A DNA stretch of 64,000 bases from Bacillus sonorensis NBRC 101234 = KCTC 13918 (GCF_001592005.1 NZ_BCVZ01000017.1:30085-94084); one strand, 5' to 3'; positions 20,989-30,147 are shown, counted from the first letter of the stretch. Notes: a model not told the origin generated them from the letters alone. Numbers and translations: made by a program.

Positions 20989-22564
20989 ATTTGAAATAGT
21001 TCTCAAGTCCGCTTCTGATTCCATCAGTCACTCTTTCGCGATAAGCATTCGTGCTTACGACCGCTTCTTCCTGGGGATGGCTTAAGTATCCGAGTTCAAA
21101 CAGCGCGGCAGGCCGGTTGTTTTCCCTCAGTACAAAATAATCCCCAAATAAAACGCCACGGCTTGGCAGAGGCGACTGCTTTTCGATTTCGGACTGGACA
21201 TCTGCGGCAAGCTCCCTGTCTTTGGACGGACTGTAATAATAGGCCGTATTCCCTCTGACAGAGGCATTTGCAAAACTATCATAGTGAATGCTGATAAAAG
21301 CGTCGGCATTACGATAATGGGAGGTCGCAACACGCGACTGCAAGCTGACGAAAGAATCGTCATTCCGGGTCATATAAACGTTGACTCCGTCTGCTTTCAA
21401 TTTTGCCGCGAGCAGTCTAGCTGTTTTAATGGTCAGCCTTTTTTCAAGCGTTCCCTGTGTGCCGATTGTTCCGCTGTCATGTCCGCCATGTCCGGCATCA
21501 ATGACAACCGTTTTGTTTTTGATCGAACCGCTCGAACCGGACGGCTTTGATAAAGGCGGTTCTGAACTGCTTGATTCATCCGTGCCGGATGATGCAGACG
21601 TTTGAACGACCCAGCTTGCGATGTATGCCGATTGGCCATTGGACAGCGCAATTTCATACCAATCGCTTTTTGTTCGGCTGATTGAATAAGATTCGCCTTT
21701 CTGTGCGCGTTTGACGATCGGCGATGAAGTCGAAGGCTCGCTTCTGAGATTCGTGCCATCGTAAACAATGGTCACTTCCCGGCCTGAGCCTGACCGGCTG
21801 CCGGTTTCCTTGGATTCGGCTTTTTGTTCATTATTCGACACAATATAGTGGCTTGCGACCCAGCCTTTTTGTCCGTTGAACTCGATTTCATACCATCCGT
21901 GCTGTTCGTTTAAAATCGTCACGGTTGTATTTCGGTTGAGCGAAGCGATGATTCTCGCTTGGTGGGAAGCTGAACTTCTGACATTGAGGGTCGATACGCC
22001 GACGGCTCCAGTCTTGGCAGACGTGCTGTTTGAAGATGATTTAGCCGCTGTCTTACCGGAAGCCCCGCCCGTGACGTAATCGGAATGAACCCAGCCGGTT
22101 GTGTTTTGATAGGAAATCTTGATCCAGTTACCATCAGTCTTTAGGATAGAAGCCTGTTCGCCTTTAGGGAATGTACCGCTGACTCCATATGAAGTGCCCG
22201 GCCCTTTTCTGATTCTCAAGTCTGTTGCGGCTGAAGTCACTTGTCCGTTGGCAGATCCGGAAGATTGAGATCCGCCGGAGATTTGATCATTTTTCTTAAT
22301 GAGCCAGGACACAACCCAGCCTTTTTGTCCGCCGCCCAGCTGGATTTGAACCCAATCCCCTTTTTCCCCGAGAATCGGATAGGTTTCATCCCGCTTGATG
22401 ACGCTGACAATTCCGTGGCTCAGTCCGGGGCCGCTTCTGACATTGATTGTGTCGGTGGCGACTACGGCTTCCCCTATGGCTGCAGAAGCTGTATTTGATG
22501 ATGTATAAAAGGCTGCTTGAGCGATGAGGATCATCGATAATATCAAGATTGCGTTTTTCTTCAT
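20987..22564 (-). CDS. yrvJ: N-acetylmuramoyl-L-alanine amidase with four SH3b domains (YrvJ)
   Basis: 525 residues, secreted. After a signal peptide (cleavage near TASA-A, residue 28) come four bacterial SH3 wall-binding domains with repeated NVRSGP/IRKGPG/NVRSSA/NLRSEP motifs (starting near residues 40, 110, 190, 265), a serine-rich linker, and an Amidase_3 catalytic domain (from about 350). Zinc ligands are visible in VVIDAGHGGHDSG, TLEKRL and ISIHYDSF, and the catalytic glutamate in FELGYLSHP. AGGAGGAG lies rather far (about 14 bases) upstream of the ATG. It hydrolyses the amide bond in peptidoglycan. Confidence 0.93.
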   Translation of the reverse strand: MKKNAILILSMILIAQAAFYTSSNTASAAIGEAVVATDTINVRSGPGLSHGIVSVIKRDETYPILGEKGDWVQIQLGGGQKGWVVSWLIKKNDQISGGSQSSGSANGQVTSAATDLRIRKGPGTSYGVSGTFPKGEQASILKTDGNWIKISYQNTTGWVHSDYVTGGASGKTAAKSSSNSTSAKTGAVGVSTLNVRSSASHQARIIASLNRNTTVTILNEQHGWYEIEFNGQKGWVASHYIVSNNEQKAESKETGSRSGSGREVTIVYDGTNLRSEPSTSSPIVKRAQKGESYSISRTKSDWYEIALSNGQSAYIASWVVQTSASSGTDESSSSEPPLSKPSGSSGSIKNKTVVIDAGHGGHDSGTIGTQGTLEKRLTIKTARLLAAKLKADGVNVYMTRNDDSFVSLQSRVATSHYRNADAFISIHYDSFANASVRGNTAYYYSPSKDRELAADVQSEIEKQSPLPSRGVLFGDYFVLRENNRPAALFELGYLSHPQEEAVVSTNAYRERVTDGIRSGLENYFK

Positions 22565-22647
22565 GCTGATTTTTCATCTCCTCCTCTCTTGAAAAAACTT
22601 GAGAACAATACTTCTTCCTTTATATCGTATATTCCTTGTTGTTTTTT

Positions 22648-22677
22648 TAATAAAATCAAAATGATTTGTTCATACTA
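22648..22677 (+). promoter_or_regulatory. Candidate sigma-G-type promoter for yrzK
   Basis: TAATA at 22648-22652, 18 bases, then CATACTA at 22671-22677. The -10 fits CATNNTA exactly; the -35 has one mismatch. Confidence 0.45.
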
Positions 22678-22708
22678 TATAAAAAATCATTCAAAAGGAT
22701 GTTGAAAT

Positions 22709-22873
22709 ATGAGGTATAATAAAAGTATGGGTAAGGCGATTCACGAACAAGAAGCGAATTTGCACCTTAAAGACCATTCTGACCCAGAGCACATCGGCTA
22801 CCTCGAAGAAACAGCGACAGAACTCGGCCTCTCATCAAAAGAGTCAATGAAGAATAAAAACAATCGCAATTAG
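22709..22873 (+). CDS. yrzK: Small protein YrzK
   Basis: A 54-residue protein starting at ATG 22709, seven bases after AAAGGATG. It is hydrophilic, with MRYNKSMGKAIHEQEANL at the N-terminus and a basic-polar tail SMKNKNNRN. Its position between the yrvJ amidase gene and hisS matches B. subtilis yrzK (about 55 residues). Function unknown. The forespore-type promoter upstream suggests expression during sporulation, which is inference. Confidence 0.7.
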   Translation: MRYNKSMGKAIHEQEANLHLKDHSDPEHIGYLEETATELGLSSKESMKNKNNRN

Positions 22874-22875
22874 GG

Positions 22876-22904
22876 TTGACATGAAAACGTAACCCTCGTA
22901 TTAT
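22876..22904 (+). promoter_or_regulatory. Sigma-A promoter of the hisS-aspS operon
   Basis: TTGACA at 22876-22881 and TATTAT at 22899-22904, spacer 17; an overlapping TATAAT lies three bases further on. It starts two bases after the yrzK stop. Confidence 0.78.
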
Positions 22905-22911
22905 AATATAA

Positions 22912-23197
22912 ATTAGTGTACATATGAGTTTGAACTGAAGATGGAGAATAGTAGGTAAGAGTACGTGAATAGAGAGGAACCGCCCTGGGCTGAAAGCGGT
23001 CTGCACGGTATCTTATCCGAATGAACACTCCGAAGGTTTCCCGCTGAAAGCTCTGTTTCCGAGTGATTAGGCGGAGGACGTAACCTGCGTTAAAGGTGTG
23101 AAAGCGGGAACTTGTCAAAGTTTCAACTAGGGTGGCACCACGGGTATAACTCTCGTCCCTACTATTGGTTTTATAGTAGGATCGGGGGTTTTTTCTA
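22912..23197 (+). promoter_or_regulatory. T-box riboswitch, histidine specifier, upstream of hisS
   Basis: A tRNA-sensing transcription attenuator. The T-box core AGGGTGGCACCACGGG is at 23129-23144. The intrinsic terminator follows, with arms CCTACTAT (23158-23165) and ATAGTAGG (23173-23180) and a T run ending near 23194. The specifier is read as CAC (His) at 23026-23028 in the context GAACACTCC, by analogy with GAAGCTAGTCC in the alaS leader of this window. Uncharged tRNA-His would favour the antiterminator and allow hisS-aspS transcription. Confidence 0.93.
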
Positions 23198-23241
23198 TTT
23201 TTCAGATGAGAAAATGGTATGAAAATGAGGAGGCTTTACAA

Positions 23242-24516
23242 ATGGCATTTAATATTCCAAGGGGAACCCAGGATATTCTCCCCGGTGAATCAGAGCGCTG
23301 GCAATATGTCGAAAACATTGCGAGAGAGACATGTCATGCATATCACTATCAAGAAATCAGAACGCCGATTTTTGAACATACGGAATTATTCTCCCGGGGT
23401 GTAGGAGAATCGACGGATATCGTCCAAAAAGAAATGTATACCTTTGCTGATAAAAAAGGGAGAAGCCTGACGCTCCGTCCCGAAGGCACGGCTTCTGCCG
23501 TACGCTCTTTTGTTGAAAACAAATTGTTCGCAAACCCAACCCAGCCGACAAAGCTTTATTATATCGGCCCAATGTTCCGATATGAACGGCCCCAGACCGG
23601 GCGCTACCGCCAATTCTACCAATTCGGCATCGAAGCGATCGGTTCAAGCGATCCGGCGATTGATGCGGAAGTCATTGCGCTGGCGATGAGCGTATATCGA
23701 AAAGCGGGGTTGAAAAATATAAAGCTTGTCATTAACAGTCTTGGCGACAAAACGAGCAGAGCTGCGCACAGAGAGGCGCTGATCCGCCACTTTGAACCGA
23801 GGATTGATGAGTTTTGCGGAGACTGCCAAAAACGGCTTCAGCAAAACCCGCTCAGGATTTTGGACTGCAAAAAGGACAGAGACCATGAGCTGCTGAAATC
23901 TGCTCCTTCCATTCTTGAGTATTTAAATGAAGAGTCTAAAGCATATTTTTCAAAAGTGCAGCAGTACTTAACAGACATTGGAATTTCGTTTGAAGTTGAT
24001 CCGAATCTTGTCAGAGGGCTTGACTACTACAACCATACGGCTTTCGAAATCATGAGTGATGCGGAAGGCTTCGGCGCCATTACGACGCTGGCGGGCGGCG
24101 GGCGGTATGACGGCCTAACCGAGGAAATCGGCGGACCGAAAGCGCCTGGCATCGGCTTTGCGATGAGCATTGAACGTCTGCTCGCAGCGCTTGACGCCGA
24201 AAATGTGAAGCTTGCCATTGATCAAGGAATCGACTGCTATATTGTGACGCTGGGCGAAAAGGCTAAGGACTTTTCCGTGTCCCTGCTCTACAAGCTGAGG
24301 GAAGAAGGACTTTCCGCTGAAATCGATTATGAATGTAAAAAAATGAAAGGCCAGTTTAAAGCCGCCGACCGTCTCAATGCCAAGTATATTGCGATTTTAG
24401 GTGATGATGAACTGAGCCAGAATAAAATCAATGTCAAAGACGCGGAAACGGGAGAGCAGCAGGAAGTCAAGCTTGATGAATTTATCCGTTATATGAAAGC
24501 ACATACTGAAAGGTAA
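23242..24516 (+). CDS. hisS: Histidyl-tRNA synthetase
   Basis: 424 residues, class II synthetase. Motif 1 lies near the N-terminus after [14 protein letters not shown], motif 2 is [18 protein letters not shown], the histidine-binding [15 protein letters not shown] and motif 3 [12 protein letters not shown] follow, with an anticodon-binding domain from about residue 330. ATG at 23242 is eight bases after GAGGAGG. Controlled by the T-box just upstream and followed by aspS after 14 bases. Confidence 0.97.
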   Translation: MAFNIPRGTQDILPGESERWQYVENIARETCHAYHYQEIRTPIFEHTELFSRGVGESTDIVQKEMYTFADKKGRSLTLRPEGTASAVRSFVENKLFANPTQPTKLYYIGPMFRYERPQTGRYRQFYQFGIEAIGSSDPAIDAEVIALAMSVYRKAGLKNIKLVINSLGDKTSRAAHREALIRHFEPRIDEFCGDCQKRLQQNPLRILDCKKDRDHELLKSAPSILEYLNEESKAYFSKVQQYLTDIGISFEVDPNLVRGLDYYNHTAFEIMSDAEGFGAITTLAGGGRYDGLTEEIGGPKAPGIGFAMSIERLLAALDAENVKLAIDQGIDCYIVTLGEKAKDFSVSLLYKLREEGLSAEIDYECKKMKGQFKAADRLNAKYIAILGDDELSQNKINVKDAETGEQQEVKLDEFIRYMKAHTER

Positions 24517-24530
24517 AGGAGAGGAACGCT

Positions 24531-26309
24531 TTGTTTGGACGAACGTATTATTGTGGCGAAATTACAGAGAAGGCGATTGGAGAAACCGTCGTATTAAAAG
24601 GATGGGTTCAAAAAAGACGCGACCTCGGAGGTTTGATTTTTATCGATTTAAGAGACCGATCCGGCATCGTCCAGGTTGTCTTTAATCCCGATCTTTCCAA
24701 AGAGGCGCTGGAAACGGCTGAAACGATCCGCAGCGAATACGTGCTCGATATCACCGGCAAAGTCGTTGCTCGTGAAGAAGGCACAGTCAACCAGAATCTG
24801 AAAACCGGGAAAATCGAAATTCATGTGGAGTCAGTAACCGTGCTGAGCGCGGCCAAAACGCCTCCTTTTGCGATCAGCGACCAGGCTTCTGAAGTGTCTG
24901 AAGATCTGCGTCTGAAGTACCGCTATCTCGACCTGCGCCGTCCGGCGATGTTCAGCACACTGGAGATGCGGCATAACGTCACGAAATCCGTCCGCCGCTT
25001 TTTGGATGACAATGGATTTCTCGATATCGAAACACCTGTATTGACCAAAAAAACGCCTGAAGGAGCGCGCGATTATCTCGTACCGAGCCGCGTTCATGAA
25101 GGGGAATTTTATGCTCTGCCGCAGTCTCCCCAGCTATTCAAGCAGCTCTTGATGGTGTCCGGCATTGACCGCTACTATCAAATTGCCCGCTGCTTCAGGG
25201 ACGAAGATTTACGGGCGGACCGCCAGCCGGAATTTACGCAGATCGATATTGAAATGTCGTTTATGAGTCAGGAAGACATCATGAAGCTGGCTGAAGAGAT
25301 GATGGCCCGGGTGCTCCGTGAAACACAGGGAATTGAAATTTCACTGCCGCTGCCGCGGATGTCTTACGAAGATGCGATGAACCTTTACGGCTCTGACAAA
25401 CCGGACACACGCTTTGGGATGCTGTTGACCGATGTGTCGGAAGTTGTGAAGGATTCCGATTTTAAAGTGTTTGCGTCAGCCGTGGCAAACGGGGGCGCGG
25501 TTAAAGCGATTAATGTAAAAGGAGCGGCTGCAGAATATTCGCGCAAGGATATCGATGCGCTCGGCGAGTTTGCCGCGAACTATGGCGCGAAAGGGCTGGC
25601 TTGGCTGAAAACTGAAGCGGACGGTCTTAAAGGTCCGATCGCGAAGTTTTTCCAAGATGGGAAGCAGGAAGCGCTTGTCAAAGCGCTTGACGCCCGTGAC
25701 GGGGATTTGCTGCTTTTTGTGGCTGACCGGCTTGAGGTTGCGAACGATGCTCTTGGGGCGCTGCGCTTAAAGCTCGGCAAAGAATTGAATCTAATCGATG
25801 AAAGCCTGTTCAACTTTTTATGGGTCATCGATTGGCCGCTGCTCGAGTACGATGCTGAAGAAGGGCGTTTCTATGCTGCGCACCATCCGTTCACAATGCC
25901 TGTCAGAGAAGATCTTGATCTGATTGAAACGAAACCTGAAAAAATGAAAGCGCAGGCCTATGACCTTGTCTTAAACGGCTATGAGCTTGGCGGCGGATCG
26001 ATCCGTATTTTTGAAAAAGACGTTCAGGAAAAAATGTTTGCGCTTCTCGGTTTAAACGAGGAAGAGGCGCAAGAGCAGTTCGGCTTCTTGCTTGAGGCGT
26101 TTGAATACGGGGCTCCGCCGCACGGAGGAATCGCCCTCGGACTCGACCGGCTTGTCATGCTTCTCAGCGGCCGCACCAACCTAAGAGATACGATCGCCTT
26201 CCCGAAAACGGCGAGTGCAAGCTGTCTGTTGATGGAAGCTCCAAGTGAAGTGGACAGCGCCCAGCTTGAAGAGCTGCACCTTGCAGTTAAACGCAAAGTT
26301 CGACAGTAA
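24531..26309 (+). CDS. aspS: Aspartyl-tRNA synthetase
   Basis: 592 residues, bacterial-type class IIb AspRS. N-terminal OB anticodon-binding domain ([19 protein letters not shown]), then the catalytic core with motif 2 [20 protein letters not shown], the bacterial GAD insertion (about 290-420), and motif 3 [18 protein letters not shown] start after GAGAGGAACG. Co-transcribed with hisS under a His-specific T-box, so its own amino acid has no visible sensor here. Confidence 0.97.
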   Translation: MFGRTYYCGEITEKAIGETVVLKGWVQKRRDLGGLIFIDLRDRSGIVQVVFNPDLSKEALETAETIRSEYVLDITGKVVAREEGTVNQNLKTGKIEIHVESVTVLSAAKTPPFAISDQASEVSEDLRLKYRYLDLRRPAMFSTLEMRHNVTKSVRRFLDDNGFLDIETPVLTKKTPEGARDYLVPSRVHEGEFYALPQSPQLFKQLLMVSGIDRYYQIARCFRDEDLRADRQPEFTQIDIEMSFMSQEDIMKLAEEMMARVLRETQGIEISLPLPRMSYEDAMNLYGSDKPDTRFGMLLTDVSEVVKDSDFKVFASAVANGGAVKAINVKGAAAEYSRKDIDALGEFAANYGAKGLAWLKTEADGLKGPIAKFFQDGKQEALVKALDARDGDLLLFVADRLEVANDALGALRLKLGKELNLIDESLFNFLWVIDWPLLEYDAEEGRFYAAHHPFTMPVREDLDLIETKPEKMKAQAYDLVLNGYELGGGSIRIFEKDVQEKMFALLGLNEEEAQEQFGFLLEAFEYGAPPHGGIALGLDRLVMLLSGRTNLRDTIAFPKTASASCLLMEAPSEVDSAQLEELHLAVKRKVRQ

Positions 26310-26337
26310 ATTGTAAAATATACGGCTGTACATCCCA

Positions 26338-26366
26338 TTGAAAATCAAAGGGACGTATGATATTAT
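26338..26366 (+). promoter_or_regulatory. Promoter of the 6S RNA gene
   Basis: TTGAAA at 26338-26343, 17-base spacer, TATTAT at 26361-26366, about 12 bases before the RNA start. Confidence 0.65.
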
Positions 26367-26377
26367 TTTTAACAAAT

Positions 26378-26577
26378 AAAGTCCTGATGTGTTTGTTGTA
26401 CACCTAGTTTTGACCGAACATTTTTTTACTTGGGAGTTCGTTGTTTTCAAACGGAGTAAATGCCTCTTTTCATTCCGAAGCGTGGAGGACTTGCAAAGTT
26501 TGGAACAGAACACCCACCTGCCGAGAGCGGGATCAAAACGAAGGAATACGACAACGGCACAATCGGGACTTTTTTTG
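26378..26577 (+). ncRNA. bsrA: 6S-1 RNA
   Basis: The sequence between aspS and tcdA closely resembles B. subtilis 6S-1 RNA. It begins AAAGTCCTGATGTGTTTGTT, contains TGTACACCTAGTTTTGACCG and the 3' half GAACACCCACCTG, and closes with AATCGGGACTTTTTTT. The 5' AAGTCC pairs with the 3' GGACTT to close the long hairpin, and the final T run ends it. 6S RNA binds sigma-A RNA polymerase in place of an open promoter and serves as template for short product RNAs when nutrients return. The 168 bases after it, up to tcdA, hold no other clear feature. Confidence 0.92.
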
Positions 26578-26744
26578 CGTCTTTGAAACGGAGTGGAAGT
26601 ATCGGACGGTTTTAGGCCATACTTAGGATACTCTATGAGGCCAAACAAAAAATATGAATGAAAATCAAACAGAAACAGCTTGTTTAATCCCCCGATTATG
26701 ATAAGATACTATCGGTGACTGTATATAAAGATGGAGTGAGATTC

Positions 26745-27509
26745 TTGTTACATCAGTTTTCACGTAATGAATTAGCGATTGGTAAAGAAGGATTGAATAT
26801 TTTAAAAAACAGCACGGTTGCCGTTCTGGGAATCGGCGGGGTCGGTTCGTTCGCAGCGGAAGCGCTCGCCCGTTCAGGAGTCGGCAGAATCGTGATGGTC
26901 GATAAAGACGATGTTGACATAACGAATGTAAACCGCCAGCTTCCGGCTTTGCTTTCAACGGTCGGCCAGCCGAAGGTCGATCTAATGAAAGCGCGGATTG
27001 CGGATATTAATCCGGAATGTGAATGCATCGCCTTGAAGATGTTTTATACGGAAGAAACGTATGAGCAGTTTTTTGCTTATGAACCGGATTATGTGATTGA
27101 CGCCTCAGACACGATTCATTATAAGATTCATTTGATGAAGGAGTGCCTTAAGCGGAACATCAAGATCATATCAAGCATGGGTGCCGCTAATAAGACGGAC
27201 CCGACGAGATTTCAAGTCGCCGATATTTCCAAAACGCATACAGATCCGATTGCAAAAGTGATTCGGACAAGGCTGCGAAAAGAAGGCATTACAAAGGGCA
27301 TTAAAGTCGTTTTTTCTGACGAAAGCCCAATCGTCATCCGTGAAGATGTGCGCAAAGTCGTCGGGAATGATGAGGCGAAAATCCGCAAAGCGCAGATGCC
27401 GCCGTCATCAAATGCATTTGTTCCGTCTGTCGCCGGTTTAATCATGGGCGGCCATGTCATCATGGAGCTTTTGAAAGATATTCCAATTAAACGGGTGAAA
27501 GATAAATAA
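26745..27509 (+). CDS. tcdA: tRNA threonylcarbamoyladenosine dehydratase TcdA
   Basis: 254 residues, E1-like (ThiF/MoeB fold). Converts t6A37 in ANN-decoding tRNAs to its cyclic form ct6A using ATP. The nucleotide-binding motif LGIGGVGSFAAEALARSGVG is at about residues 26-45 and the adenylate-site DITNVNRQLPA follows. TTG start at 26745 lies six bases after GGAGTGAG; upstream in-frame starts lack a site. Also called yrvM. Confidence 0.94.
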   Translation: MLHQFSRNELAIGKEGLNILKNSTVAVLGIGGVGSFAAEALARSGVGRIVMVDKDDVDITNVNRQLPALLSTVGQPKVDLMKARIADINPECECIALKMFYTEETYEQFFAYEPDYVIDASDTIHYKIHLMKECLKRNIKIISSMGAANKTDPTRFQVADISKTHTDPIAKVIRTRLRKEGITKGIKVVFSDESPIVIREDVRKVVGNDEAKIRKAQMPPSSNAFVPSVAGLIMGGHVIMELLKDIPIKRVKDK

Positions 27510-27511
27510 GC

Positions 27512-27540
27512 AAAAAGGACAGCAGCAGCTGCCTTTTTTT
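27512..27540 (+). terminator. tcdA terminator
   Basis: AAAAAGG plus CAGC arms pairing with GCTG plus CCTTTTT around a short AGCA-rich loop, then T run. Confidence 0.7.
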
Positions 27541-27557
27541 GTGTCATGGAGGGCCGT

Positions 27558-28068
27558 TTGGCAAGAAGATGGAGCAAAGCTAAACAGCAGTTGGATCAGC
27601 TGATCTGCGCGACCCTAAAAAATCGGGTGCACTTTCACGTCACGGCATATCGGAATGCTCATGATCAAATGGGAAGGGCTTTTATTACTGTAGACGGGAA
27701 AGATATATTCAGCATGTGCACGCTTGCAGCGATAAATAAAACGGCCGAAATAGAGTCCCGATTCGAAAGAGTGAGGGGTGTGGAAGATGTGCTGGTAAAC
27801 AGGCGGATTCACGATGAAGCATTGCAAGAGGCAAACGGGGACGGATATTTTTTAAAATACGCTTAACGAATATTTTGCAAACAGCATTGATCAAACGCTG
27901 TCATCTGAACAAGTCCTCGTCAGAATGCTCGGAATGATCGACAGAAGAACGGGACAGCGCCGCCTGTTGAAAATGGAGCCGTCCATCAAGCATGAACACG
28001 AAATGGTGGCGTATTTTTATAAACTCAGAATGAAAGCTGAAAAACAAACGGCCTGTCTCCCCGGTTAA
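27558..28068 (+). pseudogene. Frameshifted SF0329-family gene
   Basis: The first part, from TTG 27558 (after GGAGGG), reads MARRWSKAKQQLDQLICATL and continues to a stop at 27864-27866. The remainder of the family sequence, beginning LNEYFANSIDQTLSSEQ and ending at TAA 28066-28068, lies in the +1 frame. Removing one A from the AAAA run at 27853-27856 rejoins both parts into a full-length protein of about 169 residues. The family has no known function. Either a real inactivation or a base-calling error in a TTTTTTAAAA run. Confidence 0.78.
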
Positions 28069-28087
28069 AAGGGACAGGCCGTTTGTT
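28043..28087. terminator. Bidirectional terminator between the SF0329-family gene and rarA
   Basis: Fifteen-base perfect arms (AACAAACGGCCTGTC and its complement) around a loop that contains the stop codon of the frameshifted gene. Confidence 0.78.
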
Positions 28088-29351
28088 ATTTTTTCTTCAT
28101 CAGCTTGTCATATATTTGCTTTAGCGCCAATTCGAATTTCCCCGTCTGCTTCGGCTGGTAATATACTTTGTTTTTTAAAGGATCGGGCAGGTATTGCTGC
28201 TCGACCCAGCCGTTCTCATAATCATGCGGATATTTATACTCTGCGCCTCTGCCAAGCTCTGCCGCCCCTTTGTAGTGGGCGTCTTTTAAATGTTTCGGCA
28301 CATCGCCGATTTTCCCCGAACGGACGTCTGCCAAAGCCTGGTCAACGGCAAGGATGGCCGAATTCGATTTTGGCGACAGACAAAGCTCGATCACCGCGTT
28401 TGCCAAAGGAATGCGCGCTTCGGGAAATCCGATTCGCTCTGCCGCTTGAATCGCTTGAAGCGTTCTTCCTCCGGCCTGCGGGCTCGCCAGTCCAATATCT
28501 TCATAGGCGATGACGAGAAGCCGCCGTGCAAGGCTTTCCAAATCACCGCCTTCAATCAGCCGCGCCAAATAATGGAGAGCTGCGTTTACATCAGATCCCC
28601 TGATCGATTTTTGAAAGGCGGAAATCACGTCATAATGGGCGTCGCCGTCCTTGTCATGGGCAAAGCTTTTTTTCTGCAGACATTCTTCCGCGGTCTCAAC
28701 CGTAATATGGATGATTCCATCTTCATTTTCTTTAGTCGACAGCACGGCAAGCTCCAAAGCATTCAATGCCGACCGGACATCTCCGCCGCAGCCTGCCGCG
28801 AAATGGTCAAGCGCCGCCTCATCAATTTCAATATGATAAGAACCTAAACCTCTGTGTTCGTCGTGAAGCGCCCGTTGAATGGCCGTTTTGATTTGCTCCG
28901 GGCTCAAAGGGTGCAACTCGAAAATTTGCGTTCTGCTCCTGATCGCCGGGTTAATCGCGTGGTACGGGTTTGCCGTCGTCGCACCGATCATGATGATCAT
29001 TCCGTTTTCCAAATACGGAAGGAGGAAATCCTGTTTGCCTTTATCAAGCCGGTGCACCTCATCCAATATTAAAATCACCTGGCCGGACATTTTCGCCTCT
29101 GCGGCAACGGCTTCCATGTCCTTTTTATTGTTGATCACCGCGTTCAGCTTCCGGAAGGCGATGCTTGTACTTCCGGCAATGGCTGTTGCGATCGATGTCT
29201 TCCCGATGCCGGGAGGCCCGTATAGGATCATGGATGAAAGGTGTTTTGCTTCCACCATCCTGTGTATGATTTTACCTTCTCCCACGAGATGGTCCTGGCC
29301 GAGTACCTCTTCTATTTTTGTCGGACGCATTCGAAATGCCAATGGTTTCAT
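28086..29351 (-). CDS. rarA: Replication-associated recombination protein A (RarA/MgsA)
   Basis: 421 residues, AAA+ ATPase related to clamp loaders, acting at stalled replication forks. N-terminal MKPLAFRMRPTKIEEVLGQ, Walker A YGPPGIGKTS near residue 51, Walker B LILDEVHRLDKGKQDF, sensor GATTANPYHAINPAIRSR, and a C-terminal tetramerisation domain with AHYKGAAELGRG. ATG with complement at 29349-29351 is seven bases after AGGAGAG; a TTG two codons earlier is too close to the site. Also known as yrvN. Confidence 0.95.
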   Translation of the reverse strand: MKPLAFRMRPTKIEEVLGQDHLVGEGKIIHRMVEAKHLSSMILYGPPGIGKTSIATAIAGSTSIAFRKLNAVINNKKDMEAVAAEAKMSGQVILILDEVHRLDKGKQDFLLPYLENGMIIMIGATTANPYHAINPAIRSRTQIFELHPLSPEQIKTAIQRALHDEHRGLGSYHIEIDEAALDHFAAGCGGDVRSALNALELAVLSTKENEDGIIHITVETAEECLQKKSFAHDKDGDAHYDVISAFQKSIRGSDVNAALHYLARLIEGGDLESLARRLLVIAYEDIGLASPQAGGRTLQAIQAAERIGFPEARIPLANAVIELCLSPKSNSAILAVDQALADVRSGKIGDVPKHLKDAHYKGAAELGRGAEYKYPHDYENGWVEQQYLPDPLKNKVYYQPKQTGKFELALKQIYDKLMKKK

Positions 29352-29447
29352 GATCAATCTCTCCTGAATGTATTCTTTTTATAGAGTAACGGAAAAAAGA
29401 CGATTAGAAAAGAAATGAATATGGCAAGCTGAATATATGGGCGGAAA

Positions 29448-29476
29448 ATGAAAGTTTATATAAAGTGTGCTATAAT
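29448..29476 (+). promoter_or_regulatory. Candidate promoter of the cymR leader
   Basis: TATAAT at 29471-29476 is a perfect -10; 17 bases upstream ATGAAA is a weak -35. A start near 29483 would give a leader of about 230 bases before cymR. Confidence 0.5.
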
Positions 29477-29482
29477 AACCTG

Positions 29483-29692
29483 TAATCTATCAGACGGACA
29501 AGCAAAAAGGCTTGTCGGCATACTACAGCTGGATCACGATCCTGAATGAAAAAACGGACGAATGCACGACTTCTCTCAGGCTAGACGCCAGCGGAAATCC
29601 CCGCCGGCCGCGTCTCGGAATGGAGCCCGGCTAAGGCTCTCACGTCCTGTGAGAAACGGCGGGTACCTTCGTCCTGAAGGCATGATTTTTTA
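29483..29692 (+). other. Structured RNA leader upstream of cymR (candidate regulatory RNA)
   Basis: Over 200 bases rich in inverted repeats and more GC-rich than the flanks. Hairpins seen: GACAAGC/GCTTGTC (29497-29516); AGACGC..GCGG/CCGC..GCGTCT (29583-29615); GAGCC/GGCTC (29623-29639); TCTCAC/GTGAGA (29638-29654); CCTTC/GAAGG (29666-29680) followed by TTTTTT at 29686-29691. The last two have the same GTCCT loop. GGACGAA at 29556-29562 is complementary to TTCGTCC at 29668-29674, so it could open the final terminator-like hairpin. It is not a recognisable T-box. Regulatory role is inference. Confidence 0.5.
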
Positions 29693-29711
29693 TAGGTTAG
29701 AGGTGTTTATT

Positions 29712-30128
29712 TTGAAAATATCAACTAAAGGCAGATACGGGCTGACGATTATGATCGAGCTTGCGAAAAAGCATGGGGAAGGCCCGACATCTTTAAAAAG
29801 CATTGCCCAGACAAACGATTTATCAGAACATTATTTGGAACAGCTTGTTTCGCCTTTGCGGAATGCAGGGCTTGTAAAAAGCATCCGCGGCGCTTACGGC
29901 GGCTATATTCTCGGCGATGAGCCCGCTTCCATCACGGCCGGCGATATTATCCGCGTACTGGAAGGGCCCATCAGCCCCGTGGAAGTGCTTGAAAATGAAG
30001 AGCCTGCAAAGCGCGAGCTGTGGATTAAGATCCGCGACGCCGTCAAGGAAGTGCTTGATTCCACGACGCTTGAAGATTTGGCAAGCTATACGGACGGCGA
30101 TCAAGAAGCTTATATGTTTTACATTTAA
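29712..30128 (+). CDS. cymR: Rrf2-family regulator of cysteine metabolism CymR
   Basis: 138 residues, the B. subtilis length. CymR represses sulfur-uptake and cysteine-synthesis genes and acts in complex with CysK, which senses O-acetylserine. N-terminal winged helix MKISTKGRYGLTIMIELAKK and the recognition segment LSEHYLEQLVSPLRNAGLV; then the Rrf2 wing RGAYGGYIL. No cysteine cluster, so no Fe-S site. TTG start after AGAGGTG; the frame extends upstream through the leader but without a start signal. Followed by the cysteine desulfurase gene after 19 bases. Confidence 0.95.
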   Translation: MKISTKGRYGLTIMIELAKKHGEGPTSLKSIAQTNDLSEHYLEQLVSPLRNAGLVKSIRGAYGGYILGDEPASITAGDIIRVLEGPISPVEVLENEEPAKRELWIKIRDAVKEVLDSTTLEDLASYTDGDQEAYMFYI

Positions 30129-30147
30129 AATTGAGGTGTAATGTAGG

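Noticed and set aside
27840..27870. Programmed frameshift in the SF0329-family gene at TTTAAAA
   Set aside because: The motif suits -1 slippage, but the second half needs a +1 shift, so a simple one-base insertion is the better explanation.
29660..29692. A degenerate T-box before cymR (GGGTACC and TCGTCC look similar to T-box elements)
   Set aside because: The UGGN antiterminator core and a Stem I with specifier loop are missing, and the leader is organised differently from the two true T-boxes in this window.
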